From contig NZ_SMRP01000011.1 in assembly GCF_004353915.1 (NCBI RefSeq), positions 224,608 to 267,305 of the forward strand: 42,698 nucleotides of DNA. The letters are read 5' to 3'. This stretch comes from Paraburkholderia silviterrae. Lineage in GTDB: Bacteria > Pseudomonadota > Gammaproteobacteria > Burkholderiales > Burkholderiaceae. Position 1 is the first letter of the stretch. The number at the start of each line of letters is the position of its first letter. The position numbers and the translations under genes are program-made. The notes beneath the pieces are model-generated. The model made no database searches and had not been told where the DNA came from. It worked only from the letters and a program-made list of their open reading frames with translations. Of the stretch, positions 16,440 to 24,256 are shown piece by piece.

Positions 16440-17591
16440 TTAGCCTGCCGCGACGGTCGCAGCCTTTTTGGTCTTGGCCGCGTTCTTGATCTCTTCGAGC
16501 TTGATCTCGACGTGACGCGAGAACACGTACTCGGCCGGACGCTGGCGGTCGAGCGGGATGTCCTTGGCAAACGCGCCTTCGGTCTTCGGGCCGCTCATCG
16601 CGATCTTCATGGCCTTGAGCGGATGCGCGACCGTGTCCAGCACGGCGGTGGCCTCGAAGCCGCAGTGAACCATGCAGTTCGCGCACTTCTCGTACTTGCC
16701 CGTGCCGTACTTGTCCCAGTCGGTGGTTTCCATCAGCTCCTTGAAGGTCTTCACATAGCCTTCGCCGACCAGGTAGCAGGGCTTTTGCCAGCCGAACACC
16801 GTGCGCGCCGGGTTGCCCCACGGCGTGCATTCGTAGGTCTGGTTGCCCGCGAGGAAGTCGAGGAACAGACTCGACTGGCTGAACGACCACTTCTTGCCGT
16901 TGTTGCCGCGCTTGAAGATCTCGCGGAACAGGTTCTTGGTCTTCTCGCGATTCAGGAAGTGCTGCTGGTCCGGCGCGCGCTCGTAGGCATAGCCCGGCGA
17001 GACCGTGATGCCATCGACGCCGATATCGCCGACCGTGTCGAAGAACTTCGCCACGCGCTCGGGCACGGCGTCGTTGAACAGCGTGCAGTTGATGTTCACG
17101 CGGAAACCGCGGCGCTTGGCTTCCTTGATGGCCGCGACAGCCTTGTCGTAGGTGCCTTCCTGCGAAACCATGTGGTCATGCGTTTCGCGGTCGCCGTCGA
17201 GGTGCACCGACCAGACGAAGTACGGGTTCGGCTCGTAGTCGTCCATCTTCTTTTCCATGAGCAGCGCGTTCGTGCACAGATACACGAACTTCTTGCGCGC
17301 CATGATGCCCTTGACGATCTGCGGCATTTCCTTGTGCAGGAGCGGCTCGCCGCCGGCGATCGAGACCACGGGCGCGCCGCACTCATCGACGGCTTCGAGG
17401 CACTCTGCCAGCGACAGGCGCTGGTTCAGGATGGGATCCGGATAGTCGATCTTGCCGCAGCCATTGCAGGCGAGGTTGCAGCGGAACAGCGGCTCGAGCA
17501 TGAGCGCGAGCGGATAGCGCTTGTTGCCGCTGAAATGCTGGCGAAAGATGTACGAGCCAACGCGGACTTTTTGTAGCAGCGGAATAGACAA
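16440..17591 (-). CDS. hpnH: Adenosyl-hopene synthase, radical SAM protein HpnH
   Basis: A 383-residue radical SAM enzyme. The cluster motif is CNLACNGC (Cys38, Cys42, Cys45). The GGEP motif appears as SIAGGEPLLH, and a Cys-rich C-terminal segment (CANCMVHCGFEA) follows. HpnH joins a 5'-deoxyadenosyl group to diploptene, the first step towards C35 extended hopanoids. The ORF opens with TTG at 17589-17591 preceded by AAGGAGGA seven bases upstream, an unusually strong ribosome site that supports this non-ATG start. That site overlaps the ispH stop codon (TAAGGAGG), so the two are in one operon and probably coupled. A strong terminator follows the gene. The Ala/Lys-rich C-terminus (KTKKAATVAAG) is a short tail. 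Confidence 0.96.
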   Translation of the reverse strand: MSIPLLQKVRVGSYIFRQHFSGNKRYPLALMLEPLFRCNLACNGCGKIDYPDPILNQRLSLAECLEAVDECGAPVVSIAGGEPLLHKEMPQIVKGIMARKKFVYLCTNALLMEKKMDDYEPNPYFVWSVHLDGDRETHDHMVSQEGTYDKAVAAIKEAKRRGFRVNINCTLFNDAVPERVAKFFDTVGDIGVDGITVSPGYAYERAPDQQHFLNREKTKNLFREIFKRGNNGKKWSFSQSSLFLDFLAGNQTYECTPWGNPARTVFGWQKPCYLVGEGYVKTFKELMETTDWDKYGTGKYEKCANCMVHCGFEATAVLDTVAHPLKAMKIAMSGPKTEGAFAKDIPLDRQRPAEYVFSRHVEIKLEEIKNAAKTKKAATVAAG

Positions 17592-17603
17592 AGCGTGTCC
17601 TCC

Positions 17604-18548
17604 TTAAACTTCGCGTGCGACGAGCGGTTGCAAGAGCTTCGACGGCAGCTTGAATTCGACTTTTTCTTCCTGGCCCGCCATCGTCGACACCTCGACAGGC
17701 CCCAACGCGCGCAGCGCGTCGATCACGTTTTCCACCATTTCCTCGGGCGCCGATGCGCCGGCCGTGATGCCGACGGTTTGCACGTTGGCGAACCACTCGG
17801 CCTTCACTTCCGAGCCGTCCGCCACGAGGTAGCTCGGCACCCCCGTTTCGCTGCCGATCTCGCGCAGGCGATTCGAGTTCGAGCTGTTCGTCGCGCCCAC
17901 GACCAGCAGCACTTGCACTTGCGTGGAGAGCTCGCGCACCGCGGCCTGACGGTTCTGCGTGGCATAGCAGATGTCACGCGTGTCCGGCCCGACGATGTTG
18001 GAGAAGCGCTTGACCAGCGCGTCGATGATGCCGCGTGTGTCGTCCACCGAAAGGGTGGTTTGCGTCACGTACGCGAGCGGCGCGTCGAGCGGCAAGTCGA
18101 GCTTCGCCACGTCCGCCTCGCTCTGCACCAGCAGCACGGTGCCGGGAATCTGGCCGATCGTGCCTTCCACTTCCGGGTGACCGGCATGGCCGATCAGGAT
18201 CAGCGTGCGGCCCGCCCCGACGTACTGGCGGCCCTGCACGTGCACCTTGGTGACGAGCGGACAGGTGGCGTCCAGCACGTCGAGGCTGCGTTCCTCGGCG
18301 GCGCGCTCGACGGTCTTGGCGACGCCGTGCGCGCTGAAAATGGCGACCGCGCCCTCGGGCACTTCGTCGAGCTCTTCCACGAAACGCGCGCCCTTGTCGC
18401 GCAGGTTCTCGACCACGTGGCGATTGTGGACGATCTCATGGCGCACGTAGACGGGCGCGCCGTGCTTCTGCAATGCGCGGTCGACGATCTCGATCGCGCG
18501 GACGACCCCCGCACAAAAGCCGCGGGGTTGGGCAAGGATGACTCGCAT
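17604..18548 (-). CDS. ispH: 4-hydroxy-3-methylbut-2-enyl diphosphate reductase
   Basis: A 314-residue [4Fe-4S] enzyme of the MEP pathway that reduces HMBPP to IPP and DMAPP. It opens MRVILAQPRGFCAGVVRAIE with the three cluster cysteines at Cys12, Cys96 (DATCPLVTKVH) and Cys194 (DICYATQNRQ). Substrate-site His41, His74 and His124 and the catalytic Glu126 (GHPEVEGT) are present. Length is normal for bacterial IspH. The gene is first in an operon with hpnH, 12 bp apart, which supplies isoprenoid units beside a hopanoid gene. Burkholderia-type genomes often carry a second ispH; whether this one is dedicated to hopanoids is inference. Its promoter must lie in 18549-18931. Confidence 0.96.
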   Translation of the reverse strand: MRVILAQPRGFCAGVVRAIEIVDRALQKHGAPVYVRHEIVHNRHVVENLRDKGARFVEELDEVPEGAVAIFSAHGVAKTVERAAEERSLDVLDATCPLVTKVHVQGRQYVGAGRTLILIGHAGHPEVEGTIGQIPGTVLLVQSEADVAKLDLPLDAPLAYVTQTTLSVDDTRGIIDALVKRFSNIVGPDTRDICYATQNRQAAVRELSTQVQVLLVVGATNSSNSNRLREIGSETGVPSYLVADGSEVKAEWFANVQTVGITAGASAPEEMVENVIDALRALGPVEVSTMAGQEEKVEFKLPSKLLQPLVAREV

Positions 18549-18931
18549 AAGGTGGCGAACTCCGACTGCCGCGGACTCCGAAAGCGCCGTAAAAGACCCG
18601 TTCGCCGCGACCATCATATTAATAAAGTGCTGATATCTGCATGCATCCGCCAGAAGGGGGCGGAAAAAGCCAGACGCGCATTCTAACCCCTTCGCCGCCG
18701 CTTTGCTGCGTGACGAACGGGAAGGTGCGGCGCGCACGCGACGCCAATCGGAATCGGCCCCAAAATCGGCCCCATTTTTGCGGCGTTCCGGCAGCGGGGT
18801 TGCAGGCGAAACAACCTGTGACAGTCTTCGGGGTATCGCGCAGTGCAACACGGTGCGGGAACCCTTAAACTAACGTCCCCCGTACCAGGCCGCATTGCGC
18901 CTTGCGGGACCGACCCCATTCTGGACGCTTC
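18549..18931. promoter_or_regulatory. 383-bp divergent control region, ispH-hpnH / hpnC-hpnB
   Basis: This separates two divergent hopanoid operons. It contains an AT-rich island at about 18611-18650 (CATATTAATAAAGTGCTGAT), striking against the GC-rich background. On the minus strand the island offers a TAATAT-like -10 for ispH. No perfect dyad was found. A TTG at 18902 is in frame with hpnC but lacks a ribosome site. Joint control of both operons is inferred from geometry. Confidence 0.45.
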
Positions 18932-19801
18932 ATGGAACCCGATCAATACGACGATTTTCCGGTAGCGCGCATTTTGCTGCCGAAGGCGCTCAGAGCGCCT
19001 GTCGGCGTGATCTACCATGTCGCGCGCACCCTCGATGACATTGCCGACGAAGGCGACTGGAGCGCCGAGGAGCGCCACCTGCGCCTCGCCGACTTTCGCG
19101 CCGGGCTCGACGCCGTGGCGCAAGGCCGTCTCGCGCCTGTGCATCCCGCGCTGTTCGCGAAGCTCGCGAAGGTGATGGTCCAGTGCCGGCTGCCGCTGCA
19201 GCCGTTCTACGACCTGGTGTCGGCGTTCGATCAGGACATCGACACCACCCGCTACGCCGACCGTTTCGAGCTGCTCGACTTCTGCCGCCGCTCGGCGAAC
19301 CCGATCGGTCACCTGATGTTGCATTTGATCGACGAGGCCACGCCCGAGAACCTCGCGGATTCGGACGCCATCTGCACGGCCTTGCAGCTCATCACCTTCT
19401 TGCAGGATGTGCCCGCCGACTGGAAACGGGGCCGCATCTATCTCCCGCAGGCCGACCGCGAGCGCACGAAGGTGAGCGAGGCGCAGATCGCCGCGGGCAA
19501 GGTGGATGGCGCCTGGCGCGCGCTGATGCAGCACGAAGTGGCGCAGGCGCGCGCGCTCATGGTGAGCGGCGCGCCGCTCGCGCTGCGTGTGCCGGGCCGC
19601 TTTGGCCTCGAGCTATGCAGCGTTGTGCACGGCGGCCTGCGCATGCTCGAAGTCATCGAGCGGGCGGACTACGACGTATTTCGCGCGCGGCCCCGGCTGG
19701 GCGCCGCCGACTGGGCCGTGGTGCTGATGCGCACGGCGGCCATGTGGCTGTCGCGCCGCGTGGGTGCGCGCATGCCTTCGATCGAGAGTAACAACGCATG
19801 A
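18932..19801 (+). CDS. hpnC: Squalene synthase HpnC
   Basis: A 289-residue all-helical prenyl synthase. The HpnC signature DDFPVARILLP at about 7-17 precedes the first Asp-rich motif DDIADE (35-40) in ARTLDDIADEGDW. The second motif is FLQDVPADWKRGRIYLP (Asp159, Asp163). In the three-enzyme route, HpnD makes presqualene diphosphate, HpnC converts it to hydroxysqualene, and HpnE reduces this to squalene. HpnD and HpnE are not in this window. The ATG at 18932 is preferred over the in-frame TTG at 18902 because family proteins begin just before the FPVA motif. Its stop overlaps the start of the next gene (ATGA at 19798), showing coupling with hpnB. Confidence 0.93.
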   Translation: MEPDQYDDFPVARILLPKALRAPVGVIYHVARTLDDIADEGDWSAEERHLRLADFRAGLDAVAQGRLAPVHPALFAKLAKVMVQCRLPLQPFYDLVSAFDQDIDTTRYADRFELLDFCRRSANPIGHLMLHLIDEATPENLADSDAICTALQLITFLQDVPADWKRGRIYLPQADRERTKVSEAQIAAGKVDGAWRALMQHEVAQARALMVSGAPLALRVPGRFGLELCSVVHGGLRMLEVIERADYDVFRARPRLGAADWAVVLMRTAAMWLSRRVGARMPSIESNNA

Positions 19802-20976
19802 TGACAACAATTTTCTTTGCCGTGTCCTGCCTATCGCTTGTGATCTGGCTCGTCCTGCTGTTCGGCCGCGGCGGCTTCTGGCGCGCGCGTCCCGCCGCGC
19901 CGCTGCCGCTGGTCGAGCCCGCGGCGGGCTGGCCGGCGGCGTGCGCCGTGGTGCCGGCGCGCAACGAGGCGGACGCGATCGGCGAGGCCGTCACGTCGCT
20001 GCTCGAGCAGGACTACGGCGGCGAGTTTCACGTCATCGTGATCGACGACCACAGCACCGACGGCACTGCCGAAGCCGCGCGCGCCGCCGCGCTTGCACTG
20101 AAGTGCCCGGAGAAGCTCACCGTGGTGAGCGCCAAGCCGCTGCCCGCGGGCTGGTCGGGCAAGGTGTGGGCGCAGTCGCAGGGCATCGAGGCCGTGCGCA
20201 CGCTGGGCCTGAACGCCGACTACCTGTTGTTGACGGACGCCGATATCGGCCACCCGCCCGACGCCCTCGCGCAGCTCGTGGTGCGCGCGCAGGCGGAGAA
20301 GCGCGACCTCGTCTCGCTGATGGTGCGCCTGCGCTGCGACTCGTTCTGGGAGAAGGCGCTGATCCCGGCGTTCGTGTTCTTCTTCGCGAAGCTCTATCCG
20401 TTCTCGTGGGTCAACAATCCGCGCAACAAGACGGCGGCGGCGGCCGGCGGCTGCATGCTGGTGCGCCGCAAGGCGCTGGAGGAGGCGGGCGGCATCGAGT
20501 CGATCCGCGCCGAGCTCATCGACGATTGCAGCCTTGCCGCGCGCATCAAGCATCGCGGCGACGGGCGGCATCCGATCCGTCTCGACGTGGCCGCGAAGAG
20601 CGTCTCGCTGCGCCCGTACGACTCGTGGAAAGACATCTGGAACATGATCGCGCGCACGGCGTTCACGCAGCTCCATTACTCGGCATGGCAGCTCGCGGGC
20701 ACGATCGTCGGCATGACGGTCATCTATCTCGCGCCGCCGGTGGTCGCGCTCGTGCTCGGCCCGCTCGGCTGGCCCGCGTGGGTGGCCTGGGCGCTCATGT
20801 GCTGCGCCTACGCGCCGATGCTCGCGTACTATCGCCGCTCGCCGCTGTGGGCGCCGTTCCTGCCGCTCGTCGCGCTGTTCTACGTGGGCGCGACCTTCGC
20901 TTCGGCCTGGCGCTTCTGGCGCGGCAAGGGCGGGCAGTGGAAGTCGCGCGTGCAGGCGCCCGCGCAGGGGCGCTGA
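19798..20976 (+). CDS. hpnB: Hopene-associated glycosyltransferase HpnB (GT2)
   Basis: A 392-residue family 2 glycosyltransferase. An N-terminal membrane helix at about 5-22 precedes the GT-A domain: VVPARNEADAI (51-61), VIDDHSTDGT (81-90), LLTDADIGHPP with the DAD metal motif at 147-149, and DDCSLAARI. Two or three C-terminal membrane helices follow (AGTIVGMTVIYLAPPVVALV, PFLPLVALFYVGATFASAW). HpnB is conserved beside hopanoid genes; the sugar donor and acceptor are not settled. The gene overlaps hpnC by four bases and ends before a strong palindromic terminator. Tandem ATGs at 19798 and 19801 make the exact start ambiguous by one codon. Confidence 0.93.
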   Translation: MMTTIFFAVSCLSLVIWLVLLFGRGGFWRARPAAPLPLVEPAAGWPAACAVVPARNEADAIGEAVTSLLEQDYGGEFHVIVIDDHSTDGTAEAARAAALALKCPEKLTVVSAKPLPAGWSGKVWAQSQGIEAVRTLGLNADYLLLTDADIGHPPDALAQLVVRAQAEKRDLVSLMVRLRCDSFWEKALIPAFVFFFAKLYPFSWVNNPRNKTAAAAGGCMLVRRKALEEAGGIESIRAELIDDCSLAARIKHRGDGRHPIRLDVAAKSVSLRPYDSWKDIWNMIARTAFTQLHYSAWQLAGTIVGMTVIYLAPPVVALVLGPLGWPAWVAWALMCCAYAPMLAYYRRSPLWAPFLPLVALFYVGATFASAWRFWRGKGGQWKSRVQAPAQGR

Positions 20977-21016
20977 GGCGGCATCGCGCGGGCCTCCAAC
21001 GGCGCGCGCAGGACGC

Positions 21017-21058
21017 AAAAAAAAGCCGCCGCGGTCGACCGCGGCGGCTTTTGCTTTT
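21017..21058. terminator. Bidirectional terminator (32-bp perfect palindrome)
   Basis: AAAAGCCGCCGCGG (21021-21034) pairs exactly with 21039-21052 around the centre TCGA. A-rich sequence precedes it (eight A at 21017-21024) and T-rich sequence follows, so it works for hpnB rightward and for the unknown gene leftward. Confidence 0.9.
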
Positions 21059-21103
21059 GGTGCGTGCGCTGCTTGAGCGCCCGGCTGTCGGACGCGCCGG
21101 AGC

Positions 21104-21823
21104 TTAACGCTGCGTCAACATCATGTACATCTGCACGACCATGTCAGGCGAGAACACGAACGGCACCCAGCCGTGCCCCGTGTGCCGCAGCACCAGCAAG
21201 CGGTCGCCGTTGGACTGCTTCTGCACGGCCATCATCGGATTCTTCGTCGATGCGAAGCGCCAGCCGGGCGGAATCGCGGGCGGCGGCTCGGGCTGCATGG
21301 AGGCGCGCGCGTTCGCGAGTTCCTCGATCAGCTGGCCAACCTGCAGCGGATGCAGCGACACCGTCTGGCCGCCGATCGACATCGTGATCTCGTTCTGCGA
21401 CGGCCGCCCGACTTCCAGCGTGACGTTGCGGGCTTCGGCTTCCTGCACGGGGTGCGCGGGTTGCGCGGCGCCGACCGGTTCGGAAGCGGTTGCCACCTCG
21501 GGCGTGACTTCGGCCACAACTTCAGTCGTCACTTCGGCCGTGACGGCTTCGGCTTCAGCTTCGCTCTCGGCTTCGACTTCGGCTTCAGCTTCGGTCTCGA
21601 CGACAGCCGCCTGCGGCTCGTGCGGATGCGCTGCCGCAACGGCTGCCGTCTGCGGCGCGAGTTCGGCATGTCGCGTGGCCGCTTGCGGTGCGGATACCTC
21701 CGCGGTGTGGGTCTGTTCGGGAGCCGCTGCAACGACAGCGCGCGGCACGAGGGCGGCGCTGGCGGCCTGAATAAGCTGATCGACGCCCGCTTCGAGCGCG
21801 CCGATCTGGTCTTGAAGATTCAT
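21104..21823 (-). CDS. Conserved-looking protein of unknown function with Glu/Ala/Val-rich linker
   Basis: A 239-residue protein I do not recognise. Residues 1-25 form a short amphipathic start (MNLQDQIGALEAGVDQLIQA). Residues about 26-120 are a disordered Ala/Glu/Val linker including TEAEAEVEAESEAEAEAV. A folded-looking C-terminal domain (about 130-239) contains NVTLEVGRPSQNEITMSIGG, PPGWRFASTKNPMMAVQKQ and HTGHGWVPFVFSPDMVVQM. There is no signal peptide and no membrane helix. The ATG at 21823 is preferred over upstream in-frame starts because the extra N-terminus lacks coding character; a purine-rich stretch (AGAGAAG) precedes it. It is convergent with hpnB across the bidirectional terminator. 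Confidence 0.7.
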   Translation of the reverse strand: MNLQDQIGALEAGVDQLIQAASAALVPRAVVAAAPEQTHTAEVSAPQAATRHAELAPQTAAVAAAHPHEPQAAVVETEAEAEVEAESEAEAEAVTAEVTTEVVAEVTPEVATASEPVGAAQPAHPVQEAEARNVTLEVGRPSQNEITMSIGGQTVSLHPLQVGQLIEELANARASMQPEPPPAIPPGWRFASTKNPMMAVQKQSNGDRLLVLRHTGHGWVPFVFSPDMVVQMYMMLTQR

Positions 21824-21965
21824 GCGAGGCTTCTCTGATAAGACCCGCGATTTTACCCATAGCGCACGCGGCTGTCCCGCGCAGCGTTGTAAGCAGGTCT
21901 CAACAAAAGTTGTAACAATTTGCTCTCGCATTGAGCAGCAGTAGCGCGCCAGGGTCTGAGAGCGC

Positions 21966-22373
21966 CTATAAAGCCTGCCTAGGAGCGGGTGCGTGACAGC
22001 ACACGCAAATCTTGTTTCCCTCTGGATCCCGGAAATACGCGCCGTAATAGTCCGGGTGGTAGTGCGTTCTCAAACCGGGTGCGCCTTCGCACGAGCCGCC
22101 GTTCGCCAGCGCGCTGGCGTGCGCGTTGTCGACTGATTGCCGGTCAGGCGCAAGCAACGCCACCATTTGACCGTTTCCGCATGCCGCGGCGTTGCCATCG
22201 TATGGCCTGCCGACAATGAAGAGCGGACGTGGCGTGCCCTCGGCCATCCAGCCTGCCCATGGCTTGGCGGGCTCACAGAACTTCAATTGATGCCCCAGTT
22301 CATTCATGACGGCCGAATAGAACTCGAAGGCACGGTCAAAGTCGTTAGCACCTACAAAAACATGCGAAATCAT
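21966..22373 (-). CDS. VOC (glyoxalase/dioxygenase fold) family protein
   Basis: A 135-residue single-domain protein. It starts MISHVFVGANDFDRAFEFYS, the first beta-alpha-beta of a VOC module, and ends with YGAYFRDPEGNKICVCCHAP, the usual metal-site strand. His4 and the Glu equivalent expected before the final strand are candidates for metal ligands, but the final ligand position reads Asn-Lys-Ile. VOC proteins include glyoxalase I, fosfomycin-type resistance proteins and dioxygenases; the sequence does not tell which. Two adjacent cysteines (VCC) near the end are notable. It sits alone between the unknown protein and hpnA, all leftward but with gaps over 100 bp. Confidence 0.85.
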   Translation of the reverse strand: MISHVFVGANDFDRAFEFYSAVMNELGHQLKFCEPAKPWAGWMAEGTPRPLFIVGRPYDGNAAACGNGQMVALLAPDRQSVDNAHASALANGGSCEGAPGLRTHYHPDYYGAYFRDPEGNKICVCCHAPAPRQAL

Positions 22374-22475
22374 GTTGTTGTTCCCTTGGGCAGCCGGCGA
22401 CGGTCGTCCAGGTTACCACGACGCAGATCCATCGGGCACGCGCCACGCGCCGCACAAAGCGGCCTCGCGCGGCGC

Positions 22476-23498
22476 TTACTTCGTGCCCAGATACCCTGCC
22501 TCGCGGAACCACGCGAGCGCATCTTTGAGGCCCTCGCGATAGGGCCGCGCGCAGTAGCCGAGCTCGCGCTCCGCCTTCGCCGACGTGAAATACATCTTGT
22601 TCTTCGACATCTTGAGCGCGTCGACGGTCACGAACGGCTCGCGCTTCGTGAAGCGCGCCACGGCCTCGGCGCCCATGGCGAGCGGGTAGAGCGGCCAGCG
22701 CGGCAGCGCGATGGTGGGCGGCTTGCGGCCCACCATGCCCGCGATGTCGCCGAGCATTTGCTGCAGCGGCAGGTTCTCGCCGCCGAGGATATAGCGCTCG
22801 CCGATGCGCCCGCGCTCGAGCGCGAGGAAGTGGCCGTTCGCGACGTCGTCCACGTGCACGAGATTCAGGCCCGTGTCGACGAACGCGGGAATCTTGCCCG
22901 TGGCCGCCTCCACGATGATGCGGCCCGTGGGCGTGGGCTTCACGTCGCGCGGCCCGATCGGCGTGGACGGATTGACGATCACGGCGGGCAGGCCGTCGCG
23001 CTCGATCATGCGCTCCACGGCGCGCTCGGAGAGCACCTTGCTGCGCTTGTACACGCCAATCGCCTGCTCGGCCGTGAGCGGCGAGGTTTCGTCGGCGGAA
23101 TTGCCCGAGCTCGTGACCTTGAGCGTGGCCACGCTGCTCGTGTAGACGATGCGCTCCACGCCCGCGTCGAGCGCGGCGCGCATGGTGGCTTCGGCGCCTT
23201 CGAGATTGGCGCGCTCGATCTCGTGCGGATCGGGCGCCCACAGCCGATAGTCGGCGGCCACGTGGAAGAGATAGCGCACGCCTTCGAGTGCGCGGCGCAT
23301 CGAGGCGGCGTCGCGCATGTCGCCCGTAACGATTTCGGCGTCGAGCGCCTCGAGATTCTTGCGCGGGCTCGTCGCGCGCACCAGCACGCGCACGGCATAG
23401 CCCTTTTCCTGCGCGATGCGGGCGACGGCCGAGCCGACGAAGCCGGACGCGCCGGTGATCAGCACGAGGTCCTTGTTGGCGCGGGAGGTGTCGGTCAT
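22476..23498 (-). CDS. hpnA: Hopanoid-associated sugar epimerase HpnA (extended SDR)
   Basis: A 340-residue extended short-chain dehydrogenase. The NAD-binding motif is LVLITGASGFVGSAVARIAQ (about 11-30). The catalytic triad is visible as YTSSVATLK and YKRSKVLSE (YxxxK). PSTPIGPRDVKPTPTGRI is the HpnA-typical segment after the active site, and FVDTGLNLVHVDDVANGHFL closes the substrate region. HpnA is conserved in hopanoid loci; the exact sugar substrate is not known. The ATG at 23498 directly precedes the Rossmann motif; an in-frame extension upstream runs through the heptanucleotide repeat and is not coding-like. It is divergent from acyP. Confidence 0.92.
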   Translation of the reverse strand: MTDTSRANKDLVLITGASGFVGSAVARIAQEKGYAVRVLVRATSPRKNLEALDAEIVTGDMRDAASMRRALEGVRYLFHVAADYRLWAPDPHEIERANLEGAEATMRAALDAGVERIVYTSSVATLKVTSSGNSADETSPLTAEQAIGVYKRSKVLSERAVERMIERDGLPAVIVNPSTPIGPRDVKPTPTGRIIVEAATGKIPAFVDTGLNLVHVDDVANGHFLALERGRIGERYILGGENLPLQQMLGDIAGMVGRKPPTIALPRWPLYPLAMGAEAVARFTKREPFVTVDALKMSKNKMYFTSAKAERELGYCARPYREGLKDALAWFREAGYLGTK

Positions 23499-23815
23499 TC
23501 GAAATTCGCTTTTCAGTTCGGATGTCGGTGCGGCGCGCGGTGCGCGCTGCTGGCGTGGCACGGATTGTACGTGGGGCGCGGCGATGCAGTAACGGCGGCG
23601 GGCTTGCGGCGCGGGTGGGGCATAAGGCGGGCGCGAAGCGAGACACGAGACACGGGACACGGGACACGGGACGAGGGACGAGGGACGCGGGACGAGGGAC
23701 GAGGCGCACGGATTGCGTGCCGTGCGAGCGCGAGCGCACGGCGACGCCCGTGCGCCATGACGTCTACAATGCCTGGCGTACCGGATGCACCGGAAGAGAA
23801 GAGGGAGATTGAACG
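23499..23815. other. 317-bp divergent gap between hpnA and acyP, with tandem repeat
   Basis: Apart from the 7-bp repeat array (23642-23704), the region has no recognisable gene. It must hold both promoters. Open frames crossing the repeat have biased, Arg/Pro-rich translations and are not taken as genes. Confidence 0.5.
23642..23704. repeat. 7-bp tandem repeat array, nine units
   Basis: Nine consecutive heptamers: GACACGA once, GACACGG three times, then GACGAGG twice, GACGCGG once and GACGAGG twice. The two halves are two variants of one GACNNGG unit. It lies between the divergent starts of hpnA and acyP, 144 bp from hpnA and 112 bp from acyP. Confidence 0.95.
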
Positions 23816-24112
23816 ATGAGCGAACCGGATCTGGATGCACGCCTGGAGACGTATTACGTGCGCGTGCGCGGAACGGTGCAGGGCGTGGGCTTTCGTCACG
23901 CGACGGTGCGCCAGGCGCACGCGCTGCGCATTCGCGGCTATGTGACCAATCTGGAGGACGGCTCGGTGGAGGCCGTGATCCAGGGCACGGCGAATCAGGT
24001 GGACCGCATGCTCTCGTGGCTGCGCCACGGCCCGCCCGCGGCGCGCGTGATCTCGGTGGAGAGCGAGGAGCGCCGCACCGAGAAGCGCTACGAGCGCTTC
24101 GAGCAGCACTGA
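23816..24112 (+). CDS. acyP: Acylphosphatase
   Basis: A 98-residue protein with the complete acylphosphatase signature VRGTVQGVGFRHATVRQAHA (catalytic Arg in GVGFRH) and GYVTNLEDGSVEAVIQG (catalytic Asn in TNLEDGSVE). It hydrolyses acyl phosphates such as acetyl phosphate or 1,3-bisphosphoglycerate in the cytoplasm. The ATG at 23816 follows GAAGAGGGAGATTGAACG, a good ribosome site. The gene is monocistronic, ending before a bidirectional terminator. Slightly longer than the usual 90 residues at the N-terminus. Confidence 0.95.
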   Translation: MSEPDLDARLETYYVRVRGTVQGVGFRHATVRQAHALRIRGYVTNLEDGSVEAVIQGTANQVDRMLSWLRHGPPAARVISVESEERRTEKRYERFEQH

Positions 24113-24125
24113 AGCTGCCACCGGG

Positions 24126-24165
24126 AAAAAAGCGGAGCGCCCTGAAAAAAGCGCTCCGCTTTTTG
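24126..24165. terminator. Bidirectional terminator between acyP and egtD
   Basis: A 14-bp perfect stem (24127-24140 with 24151-24164) has a 10-nt loop and A/T tracts on both sides. It serves acyP rightward and lies 93 bp downstream of the leftward egtD stop. Confidence 0.88.
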
Positions 24166-24256
24166 TTTGCCTGACCGTTTACCTGACGTTTCGATTACCT
24201 TGCGTGCGAAAGCCCATCGGCCCTGAACAGCGGTCTGGGCCCAGCCTGGCCTCGGC

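Noticed and set aside
23642..23704. CRISPR array or origin iterons
   Set aside because: Units are contiguous 7-mers without spacers, and no replication gene is near.
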